Shown: positions 54,607 through 64,000 of the stretch, piece by piece
How the letters are laid out: each line of letters starts with the position of its first letter
Numbering within the stretch: the first letter of the stretch is position 1
NCBI GenBank assembly: GCA_963920705.1
Contig: OY987225.1
Location: 2,988,501-3,052,500, forward strand
Direction: 5' to 3'
DNA length: 64,000 nucleotides
DNA from: Odiellus spinosus
Lineage: Eukaryota > Arthropoda > Arachnida > Opiliones > Phalangiidae
Made by a program: the position numbers and the translations under genes
The notes under the pieces: model-generated
The model's database searches: none
Told to the model about the DNA's origin: nothing
What the model saw: only the letters and a program-made list of their open reading frames with translations

Positions 54607-55271
54607 GGATAGTTCGGTGCAGGAAAATTGGCTGCCGGAAAATTTGGTGTTAGGAATATTGGGTGCGAGAATATTTGGTGCGGTTTGGGCAGAAAATTCG
54701 GTGCAAAATAATATTTTAGATAAGGTTAGGTTAGTTAATCCCTCGAATTAGCCCATACCTCCAACTAGTTAATTCCTCGAGCTACCCCGTCCATCTGGTA
54801 ATCTTTAAGGTAAGGTTAGGTTAGTTAATCCTTATAATTAGCCAATCCCTCCAACTAGTTAATCCTTATAGCTCGGGCTATTTGTAATATTTTAGGTAAG
54901 GCTAGGTTATTTAATTCCTCAAATTAGCCCATCCTTCCAACTAGTTAATCCCTCGGGCTACCCATTCCATCTTGTAATCTCTCTGTCTTTCGAGATTTGT
55001 ACCAGGGTCTCAATTACAAATAGACTGAAGCCTCAATTAAACGCTATAATTTTTATTCAGCATTAGTAAGAATTAATGTTCAATAGACCTATAAAGCAAA
55101 ATAGTGAAATGTGGGAAAGGTGTATATTTTTGGTGTAGCACACCACGCTTCTTTTTAAAATTGGAAAATTAATTGGAAAATTAAATTTTATGAAACACCG
55201 AGTTTTCCGGGCACCCAATTTTCCCCACACCGAATATTCTCAGCAGCCAATTATCCTGCACCGAACTATCC
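54607..55271. repeat. Fold-back element family G, copy 2
   Basis: Same 18-bp ends GGATAGTTCGGTGCAGGA as 739-1320, same arm words and same AAGGTTAGGTTAGTTAATCC core. Slightly longer, with an extra AATATTGGGTGCG-type word in the left arm and a 150-bp AT-rich core segment. Confidence 0.85.
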
Positions 55272-55375
55272 TAGATCCCAAAGGTCTATGGAGTAATACA
55301 CATTTCAGCCCCTCCCCTTCTCAACCACTAGTCAACGAGAATCTCCCCCTCCCCCCACCTGTCCGTGCGCAGGGT

Positions 55376-55790
55376 GGGGGTAGTGTTCCATCCTTGTCGT
55401 GGTGAGGGGGCCCGAGTTCTAGGATCCGTCCTAGTTCCGCGAATTGGAACACGGCCGTCTCGCCCACACCCGGCCGACTCGCAGGGCCCGAACTGGGCCC
55501 TGGCAGCTCCCTCTGTCTTTGAGTCGGTCTTGTTGGGTCACGGTTACATTACGGAGGCCGTATGGCACTGCTGTGTGGGTTCTGGTCGCCAAGCCATATA
55601 CCTTTCCTTCTGCTGCCTTAGCCTCCTCACGTGTGTGCGGGAGCACTGGTCTGGGGTTCTTCGGTTCCCGCTGTTTGGCCTTGTTACCCGTTCCGGGCAC
55701 GGTTTCGCGTGCGGCACTTTAGGGACAAATGATGCAGCCGCACGGATTGGCGGGGGTGTAGTGTACTAGATTACGGAGCACCCCCTTAAC
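55376..55790 (+). repeat. GC-rich repeat family E, copy 2
   Basis: Shares its word order with 18650-19100 (see there). Shorter than copy 1. Confidence 0.7.
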
Positions 55791-57397
55791 AATCAAAACT
55801 GAAGTCGACGAGAATCTGAATAGAACTTAATACATGGTGTTAAACTCCATAAACGAAAAGTAGTAACCATTTTCATGAAATAGTAAAAGAATAGTAGGAA
55901 CTAGGAAAGTTCGAACAATAAGAATAGCTAAACCCAATGCAGCTGTTGACCTTTTCCATTCCTCCCCGTCGAGAAGGTTCATATATATAGTTCAATATGC
56001 TTGGTACAATAATGCGATGTTGGGGGAAAGGGAAAAAGCGATAGAAGAGGGATTTGAAGAATCTAGCTTCTTCAGCTTGTATCAGTTGCTTATTATGTCG
56101 ATCTTTGCAATTGGTTGCCGATATTTCCAGGTGCATATTAGGAACTTTCAAGCGTGTAATGAACTACGAGAAAAGGGATGTAAAATTTTGAAATTTTTGA
56201 GATTTTCAGGTTGAAGTAGGCGTTTCGGCGCCTAAAAAATTCTGAAACTAGCTGGATATCGAAAATCCCGCCAATTCACCTGATTTTCGAAAAAAAATCC
56301 CTTTATCCCGCCAGATCCGAAAAATGGTTGAAAAATCCCGCCAAAAGGGATTTATCCCTCACATTGGTAACACTGATTAAACTACTCCTCGCCCGTCGTT
56401 GCATTTATAACGATAGTCAAGTAACCTTTCGTTTCAGATTATTGTTAAGTCGTGCTTTCAAAAATGTGTTCTGAATTTAAAAGGTAGCTCTGCTCCAAAA
56501 TAGCCAAGTGCCCAATATATATTTGAGTCCTGCTGCTACCAACTCCCGAAATAAAAAAATTACGCCCAAGTTTTTAATTGGAGTTTCATGAAGGTTGTAG
56601 AGTGGAGAGTGATAATGAGTACGTTTCAACGTTAAAAAATTAAATCTTCATGCTTTTAACCACACCTCTCATACCGGAAGGGTGTGTAGGCTCTTATATT
56701 TGTTGCGTCGGCGTCGTAATCGTAGTTCTAATTATCGTCAACGTCTTCGAGCAAGGTTTTGTCATTATGGTGGGTGGGACCTTCATATATATCTTAGCTA
56801 TAAAGAGTATTCGTCAGAGTAGTTTGAGACAGACGAACTGAACTTTCGTGGGAGATGGATCTCCGTGGGAATGGCTTATTGGGTTTTTACGCAAATTACT
56901 GGAATAGCTAAGGGATATACTGAAAGGGATAATGCTTAAAGGGAGAAAGCAGCCTGACAAATATAATTATAACCATTTATCTGGCTTACTCCTCCTTGAA
57001 GTTGAATGTATATATTTTTGATACTCCAAAGTCATAATAGTCAGTTCTGAAAATATAAAAAATAAATTTGGTGATTACCGTACGGTGTAGTATAATTTTC
57101 ATCGTTGATTTTACCTACAAGCCACTGGGCAGTTTTTCTTACACGCTGCTTCTACGGACCTCAAATTTGTCATACAGAATTCTATCGAAAGAAATAATAT
57201 ATGCTTTATATATCGATATGAAAATAACTATATGGATTTTACATCCAATACTAAAATAAAAACTCACCACCCTAAAATATATTTTATCTAAATAAAATAA
57301 ACCACCTCATAATTTTTCTCTTCAAAAAAAGAAAAATATAAATATAATTATCAAAAGCTCATAAGATATTTCTAAAACGCAAGTAACGCTCTCTATA
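55791..57397. other. Unassigned sequence
   Basis: No gene recognised. A 63-codon plus-strand frame at 56650-56841 has a hydrophobic stretch (GSYICCVGVVIVVLIIVNVF) that could be a membrane helix, but has no splice or homology support. TTAAAGGGAGAAAGCAGCC at 56938 resembles one piggyBac-type MITE end, without the other end. Confidence 0.3.
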
Positions 57398-57840
57398 GTA
57401 GACTCCGACGCCGCCGATTACACGCCGGCGTGCCGTTTAACTTTGCACTATTTTTGACGCCGCCGCCGATATGTAATATTTTCGCCGCGCCGCCGCCGCC
57501 GTTTAATTCTTGGCGCGCCATGATCCGTAAGACTCAAGAGTCGAGTGTGACTCTCTGCCAACAGGGGTCAGCAGCTGTCGAATGGCCACTGCCACGCAGT
57601 GCAGGCACGGTGAGAGACCGTAGGTCCGTGGGAAACCACGAAAGAAAAAGTAAAAGTAAAATGTCTGCCCAGGCTCGTTCACGGGAGAGATGAAAGACGC
57701 GACATGGCAGTCGGGAGCTGACCACGTGACGTCATACGCCGATAAACGCCGATACGCTCATGGTTTACGCCGCCCCTACGGAAACTAAAAAAACACCGTT
57801 ACGCCGCCGCCGGTTTTTTTTCCGCGGCGTCGGAGTCTAC
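57398..57840. mobile_element. CpG-rich MITE family F, copy 1
   Basis: Ends GTAGACTCCGACGCCGC and its reverse complement are an exact 17-bp TIR. The arms are built of GCCGCCGCC and CGCCGGCG words, very CpG-rich for this window. The centre has GTCAGCAGCTGTCGAATGGC, GGTCCGTGGGAAACCACGAA and a CACGTGACGTCAT site. No coding capacity by homology. Copy 2 at 61751-62208 is inverted; a fragment lies at 25866-26012. Confidence 0.88.
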
Positions 57841-60769
57841 TCTGTTGTAGAAAAATCGATGAATTTCAGATGTCTAAACAATAAATCGGATTATATTACA
57901 CGTAAATACCGTATTGAAATTTTTTTAATGTCGCATCATTGAGTTTGTAGCACTCAAAAAATCAAAAACTCCAGGTACTCTAGACCAACGTGCGCGTAAA
58001 TATTTAAATTATAGATCTTCGTCTCTGGCATTGTAATTTCAATCGATGACGCCTCGAAAAAAACTCGGTTAAAATATATTTCTTTTAATTACTTTAAATA
58101 ACTATTACCATCTTATTTACGTTGAATTTTTTAAAATTAGAATCCATGGTAAAATAATATTTTTAAATTTATCGAAGGTAGTAACGCATGTAGTAGATTG
58201 AGATAAGTTATTATTTTATTCTATAATTAAGGTGAATTATAATTTCTGTCAGTTTTAATGTTTTCTCTCATCACGTATAAAGGAACTTTTTCAAAGTTCG
58301 AAGCAAAACTGGTTTCTTTTTATATAAAAGAAATACACGGAAAATGATATGTCTGAAATAATGATTGTCTAAAGCCAGTTGGGCGCTGATAAAGTTTTGC
58401 GGGTTTTTAAGCGAAAAGGCACAATGAAGGAGTAGTAGGTTAGTGCGTATCCAATAATTTCTTTAAAATTCACAGCTAGTGAGTTGGTCTAGCTTTAAAA
58501 CAATAATTTAAAACTAGGCTATTAGACTGAATAAATTATTTAAATTATTTTTACCTCATTTTAGCCCAGAACCCGTTAGTAGGTTAAAATAAATGTGTCA
58601 CGCTTAAAATATGGTTAAATTATGAATTTTGTTAACCTTTGGCAGTCGCGTTGCACCCAATATAACCTTCTATAAATGGAATCGGCGAAGGGATGCATCC
58701 ACATAACGAGTTTATTCGACTCCACACGCAATCATAAAAACAAGCCTGGAATTACGTTAGATTCAAAATGCAAATTTAGTAAAAACTTTCAAATTCCCGC
58801 GTTACCTCTTCACCAACAAGAAACAATTTGTTACTTTCTGATTTTTCTTTCGTATAATTATGACATCTTGTTTGAAATGGAGACTTAAGCCGATGAACGA
58901 CGGTCTATAAAATAAGCAAATTTATCAAAACATTTTAATTGGAGTTTAGTTATTGTAAATGATTATACGTCCATTGTAAGTCGTAATAACTGTCAATTCA
59001 CTGCCTTCTCTAATACTAGGCCTGGAAATACCAGCTACAAGGATTTTATTTGGTCATTTTCAATTTGCAAGTTGTCCGAGATAGATGTCACTTTCTTGAG
59101 GAATCTGTCTGGGGATTACGTAACGAATAACCAATCGGGACTCTCGCGTCGCCAAGAGCCAATTAGATAAGGCTCTATCGAAGTAAGAACTTAGAACCCC
59201 TAGGGACATCTTGAGTTATATTTATATGATTTAGATATTGTTAATTTTAAATTTAAATATTTTAAATCACTGTTTAATTATTTGACACTTAAAATAAATT
59301 TACGCGTATTCTCGGTTATCAACCTAACATTTATAAATTTTCCGCCTACATTTGAATTTCCCGCCTTTTTTATCCTCAAGAAAGCGACATCTAACGATAT
59401 TTTTGAAATCGGTACCTCGGCCCCCATTTTTTTCCTACGGATAGGATTAGTATTAGCATAAGTATATTATTATCTCTAAGTAGCCAAATAAGGCCTCTCG
59501 ATTTGGGCATGTATGTCTACAAAACGTTTCGTCAGGGCTAGCTCGCGATTTTGAAAATATTCTCGAACCCAGGAAAATAAACCAGTTTATTTTATTTTTT
59601 CTATCGTCGAAATGGCTTTACAGAACAGGTTTTCAACAACTCCCCATTTATTGTATCAATAAAGAAGACGAAGCTACCTCTTTTATCAGACCCCAGTCCC
59701 TGATTTCTGAACGTCTAATGCTAATTATACACCTGCACCTCCGTAAGTCGCTTTCTATGAGATAGACGGGGGAATAGATTCGTAAGGAATGAAAGGCTAG
59801 AGTGATTCTGACAGTCAGGATGGTTTGGGGGGACGCATTTTTTAACTGAAAACCAATTATCCCCCTTTGTTGGTGATCAGGCGTGCCTGGTACTATACGA
59901 GATAAAAGAAATGTCGGCATCGGCGTTCAAGTTTATGTTAAAGTTAACGTGATACGTGGTATAGGTCTGAAGTATACAGAGATACCCGTCATAGATAGCA
60001 TTGTTAGCTGGCTACTTAGAGATAATAATGGACTTATGGTATTAGAGAAGGCAGTGGTCATTTTTAAGTATAAATATCTGTCAACTTTATATATGTTCAT
60101 ACGCGGGAATATTCAGTTTATTTTTTATAAAAGTATCTGTTTATTTTCGTGCAATATATGTCCATTCTAAACATTTATCCAATGTTTAGAATTATTTATG
60201 TACGTTCACACCTGTAAGTCTTAACATATTATATTCTTAGCCGTAGTTCTCAGCCCTGATGTGTGATTATAAAAAATTAGATAACAAAATATCCCTTTTA
60301 GTTACTAATCATGCTGTTAAACGGAACCTACCCTTTTGAAATTAATTTTGTATATACAACCAAATACGAGAAAGTAGGACCGAATGTGCCTCGATGGTAT
60401 GGCCACTGTACTGTGAACTGAGATATCAACTCCAAAGGGTTGGCCCAATGACTCGTTATTAGGATTTGTACCAAATGAATGAACCTTAAACATAAATTCT
60501 AAAGAGGAAAAATTATATGAACGGAAAATGAAGCTCGAAAACAATTTTTTTTATCCCTTAACGTTAAAATAGGCCAACAAATATTAAGTTATGCTCGGAA
60601 ATAGGCTAACGTGAACCCAAGGTATATTTAGATATTCGATTTCACTATAACTATGTGTGTACCTAATTCAACTCAGAAGAGTCGTTCTCACCATCTATCT
60701 CCAAGGGTTAAAAATTAAAAGTGGGAATTTTACTTCTAAAGTTGCTGGGTTTCAATTTTAAGAGTTTTA
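57841..60769. other. Unassigned AT-rich sequence
   Basis: No gene recognised; open frames are under 100 codons without identifiable motifs. No clear repeat beyond simple AT-rich words. Confidence 0.3.
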
Positions 60770-61085
60770 AGGGGAAGCCTTGAGCGTTTTTTTTTTTTTT
60801 TTTTTTTTTTTTAGACACGTTTTTTTGGCTTTTCGGGCTATCAGTACTATTTGCTTACTTGATAATGAAACTAGAGACAATTTCAAATAACTTCCCCGAG
60901 TAACATTACCAATTACGGTTATACATATTTTTTTAAATTAACTTTAAACTTGTTTCAATGGTGAAAAGATAGGCTCATTTGGGCAGGATTTATTCGAAAA
61001 CGAATAAAGATTTTTCAGGCGGTCATTTTTGTTTACTTTATGAGATATGATAACGTAACTTCCTCGAGAGACATTCATTTAAAAA
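60770..61085 (+). repeat. Repeat family C, copy 2
   Basis: Same order as 4913-5205: AGGGGAAGCCTTGAGCG, a T tract (about 26), GACACG, CTTACTTGATAATGA, TTTATTCGAAAACGAATAAA, then GATATGATAACGTAACTTCC. Confidence 0.85.
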
Positions 61086-61611
61086 AATAGCATTATCATT
61101 TAATGTTAATTCTAACAAACCTCCGGATCCTCTTTTGTTCAAAATTGGTTTTCCCCATTCTGAATTAATGACATTGCAAGGCTCGTAGCCATTGAAGATC
61201 CAAGAACTGCAAAACAATAAATTTGAAAATGAAACTGATTAACTTTTACTAAGTATGCGATAAAATGATTCAAGGCGTATCTAGGAAACTAACAACGAAT
61301 GCGTCGAAGTTATAAATATCATAACGGGGTTCATAAAATTTGCAATTTGTTTGAAAATTGCGCGTAAAGGTCATTTTATCTGGAGTTACGGGGTTTTGTC
61401 TGTATCAGATCTACGAAGTATATTGGCCGGTGAATTAGTATTTGTGATTTTTTACCTCCAGCAGTTCTCAATGTTCAGGACGAATTGCATTAATCTTCCT
61501 AAATGACTCGGGGGTGGAAAAAAGAAATTGTGTCTCCATACATAATAGTCGGTGATTCGTGGCGCCGAGGTTTGGTTCTTTCAATGTAGCTAAATATCCC
61601 CTCGTTAGATA
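61086..61611. other. Unassigned sequence
   Basis: No gene or clear repeat recognised. Confidence 0.3.
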
Positions 61612-62240
61612 TTTGTGCAAATAAGAATACTGCGCAAACGATAAACTGCGCAATGGGAAAAAATACGTAAATGGGAACTCTGCGCAAACGGCAAATGCGG
61701 ACTTGGCAAAATAGCGCAACTTCGAAACTGGTCAACTGGCCGACTGCGCTAGACTCCGACGCCGCGGAAAAAATACCCGGCGGCGGCGTGACGGTGTTTT
61801 TTAGTTTCGGCGGCGTTTTTTCCCTAGGGGCGGCGTAACCATTAGCGTATCGGCGGCGGCATTTATTGGCATATGACGTCACGTGGTCAGCTCCCGACTG
61901 CCATGTCGCGTCTTTCAGCTCTCCCGTGAACGAGCCTGGGCTGAAATTTTACTTTTACTTTCGTGGTTTCCCACGGACCAACGGTCACTCACCGTGCCTG
62001 TACTGCGTGGCAGTGGCCATTCGACAGCTGCTGACCCCTGTTGGCAGAGTCACGCTCGACTATTGAGAGTCTAGGGTTCATGGCGCGCCAAGAATTAAAC
62101 GGCGTTGGCGGTGCGGCGAAAATATTAGATATCGGCGGCGGCGTCAAAAATATTGCAAAGTTAAACGGTGCGCCGGCGTGTTATCGGCGGCGTCGGAGTT
62201 TATAAGTCACTGCGCTACTGGGAACCGCGCTACTGGCTCC
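61612..62240. repeat. Family H-like word array, split by a MITE
   Basis: CTGCGCAAACGATAAACTGC, GCGCAATGGGAAAAAAT and similar words at 61612-61750, then CTGCGCTACTGGGAACCGCG at 62209-62240. These match the arms of the 41196-42113 element. The family-F MITE sits between them. Confidence 0.65.
61751..62208. mobile_element. CpG-rich MITE family F, copy 2
   Basis: Inverted relative to copy 1. Begins AGACTCCGACGCCGCGG; the right end is worn (CGGCGTCGGAGTTTATAAG). ACTGCGCT flanks both sides (61743-61750 and 62209-62216) and may be an 8-bp target duplication, though this word is also the family-H iteron. Contains CATATGACGTCACGTGGTCA. Inserted in a family-H-like word array. Confidence 0.85.
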
Positions 62241-62510
62241 ATAGACGCGTACGTGACGTCACTGCTAGCTTAGTTTTTAAGAAATAAATTTCAACGGGAG
62301 TTAAAAGTAATAAATCTCCAAGTTAGTCAAAACAGAAAGAAAAAATGTATATGACCTCTTCCAGATCAGTTGTTTTATAATTATTTCAATAATGAAAAAG
62401 TGAAACTTTTTATACACGTTATTGATTGTAATTATACTTATTTACCTTTTTAACAAATATAAAACGTAAAAGGTTCAAATAAACATTTGCATTGTATTTT
62501 AATTGGCCTC

Positions 62511-62928
62511 CGAGGGGCTAGTCACTCGAGAAATCAGGTGCACAAAACCGGGGAAATCGATATCCTGATTTCCAAAAATCACTGGCAATCAGAAAAATTC
62601 TGGAAAATCAGAGGAAATCACTGGTAATCAAAATAAATCAGGGGAAATCAAAAGAAATCAGAGGAAATCAAATGGAAATCACAGGAAATCAAATGGAAAT
62701 CAGAAATCATTTTGGGAATCACAGGAAATCACCGGAATGAAATGGAAATCAAAGGAAATCAGATGGAAATAACCAATTTTTTTGGAAATCAAAGGAAATG
62801 AAATGGCAATCAGAACAAATCACAAACTTTTTTGTAAATCCAGGAATTCACTTGGTAATCACTAGAAATCACATATTTTGGAATCGGAAATCAGGTGTAC
62901 AAAATATTTTGAAGTGACTAGCCCCTCG
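62511..62928. mobile_element. 418-bp MITE with GGAAATCA iterons
   Basis: Exact 15-bp TIR CGAGGGGCTAGTCAC. The interior is a run of about 25 GGAAATCA/GAAATCA iterons in varied spacing, all on one strand in the middle and mirrored at the left end (GATATCCTGATTTCC). It shares the CGAGGGG terminus and the GATTTC core word with the 24056-29305 transposon, so it may be its non-autonomous partner. Confidence 0.85.
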
Positions 62929-63937
62929 TTGTACAGTTCGTTTAACCTATTACAATGTAATAGCTCTACTGAACCTATAACCTATTTATTTTTACCTTAA
63001 GCATGTATTAACTGGAATTAAAGAATCTTCGTTTATGAATGATCTGAAGAGACATCGGTCCAGCATTTTTAAATGGTATTCCTCTCGGCTTAAAAGAGAT
63101 ATAGCATTGTCTCCCTTTGGTCTGTCCTGTATAAAATATTAAGGGGGAAGTGAGCGGTTAATTCTGAATTCCCGGTGTTTTTGTGAACTTGTTACGGAAA
63201 AACTAAAGCCCGTAAAAATAAACGGTAAACACTATTCAAAAATAACATAATTGAACTATTTGATGAATTATTATTTAACCGAAATTCTAAACGGAAATTA
63301 AAATACTAATCGTTAAAGGTTCGACTCTTTTTGTCGTTGTTACGCGATAACTCCTGGTCCGATTTCTATCGTTTGGATTTTAATTAATAGCGACGCGAAT
63401 GAAGTACGTAATGAATGTTTATAAAAGATGACGGACTACTTGAACTATTTTATAATTAGAAGAAAGCGGGTTTTTCGGTAGTTACGAGGAAAAATCAAAG
63501 ATGTCGCTGCCTATCGAAAATCGCGATTTCGCGAAATCGACGTCCTGTTTGCGATACGGGCAACGGAAAAAAGAAATAATTCGGCCGTTTCTAGGTTTAT
63601 TGACGTCATCTCGCGTGTTTTTTACTCACTATCTTCCACTTTATATTTGTTTAGCGAAAAAAAAAATGAAATTAAAAATTTTTTTAAGAGACCAATTTCA
63701 ACGCCATCTAGGATTTTTTTCTCAAAACACAAAACCTTTTACTTCCCCCTTAACAAATTTAGCTATAATTATTTATTTCCAGGTAGTTAGTACATGCAAT
63801 ACCTCTCGCGAACCTACCTTTATTTGACAATACTCTTGAGATAACTTGCACAAAAGTAAATCCAACAGGCTGAAAAATTGTGAAAGAAAAAAAATTTAAA
63901 TAAATTCAATACGCGTGTCTTTTCAATTGGAATGCAA
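62929..63937. other. Unassigned sequence
   Basis: No gene recognised. A 108-codon plus-strand frame from ATG at 63501 (MSLPIENRDFAKSTSCLRYG) is lysine/phenylalanine-rich toward its end, with no recognisable domain; coding status undecided. Confidence 0.3.
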
Positions 63938-64000
63938 TCTAACAAGTGATTTTTTATCGATTCCTTATTGTTTAAATAGGCCTAATCCACTATCTAAAAA
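63938..64000. mobile_element. piggyBac-type MITE, copy 3, cut by window end
   Basis: GGAATGCAATCTAACAAGTG then ATTGTTTAAATAGGCCTAAT matches the left arm of 5870-6247 and 36956-37389. The element continues beyond the window. Confidence 0.8.

Noticed and set aside
61499..62074. Several 63-127 codon frames on both strands
   Set aside because: They cross a MITE and a word array and have no protein-like motif.

Overview
This is a eukaryotic, AT-rich, repeat-dominated stretch, most likely from an arthropod. The evidence is a split gene with good GT..AG boundaries that encodes an ionotropic receptor (IR, the protostome chemosensory branch of the glutamate receptors), transposon families common in arthropods (IS630/Tc1 with a PPYHCQFNPIELIW-type end, MYM/TTF-type hAT, BED hAT, Ty3/gypsy, LINEs, a Penelope-like tail), and several TTAGG-like tracts, the arthropod telomere word. 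I cannot tell the class (chelicerate, insect or other). No rRNA or stand-alone tRNA gene was recognised.

Host genes. One IR gene on the minus strand can be followed over six exons between 19412 and 1407. They run from the end of ligand-binding lobe S1, through M1, pore loop, M2, M3 and lobe S2, to M4 and the stop. Joined as proposed they give 1089 nt (363 codons with the stop). Exons 1-3 join in phase and read as one IR core; the last two also join in phase. One donor, at 17369, is weak, and the link from 17.4 kb to 2.2 kb crosses a 15-kb intron packed with transposons. A possible earlier exon lies at 21450-21582. On the plus strand, 36820-37729 is an unrecognised exon-like reading frame that is open only if a TTAA-flanked MITE is removed.

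Layout. 1-6.3 kb: IR 3' exons, a 2.3-kb composite repeat and the first piggyBac-type MITE. 6.5-12.5 kb: a 6-kb hAT element with a rearranged Tc1-like element nested in it. 12.6-16.8 kb: a fold-back, a 91/100-bp satellite array and a 1.4-kb long-TIR element. 17.3-21.6 kb: IR core exons and a 1.7-kb fold-back element. 23.4-30.3 kb: a LINE fragment, then a gypsy pol split by a 5.25-kb unclassified DNA transposon, then a head-to-head Penelope-like tail. 30.7-42.1 kb: many MITEs and fold-backs and a second copy of the composite repeat. 43.6-54.3 kb: gypsy pol remains, a BED-type hAT, a LINE RT fragment, a TIR element carrying a foreign coding fragment, and a third hAT. 54.6-64 kb: further copies of the fold-back and MITE families.

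The most unusual material is (a) the 24056-29305 transposon and a 418-bp MITE at 62511-62928 that share a CGAGGGG terminus and arms built of GATTTC iterons, (b) fold-back families whose arms are arrays of short words, three of them with TTAGG-like tracts in the core, (c) the element at 50592-51449 that seems to have captured part of a cellular gene, and (d) a MITE insertion that exactly splits a long reading frame. Nearly all transposase genes here are broken.
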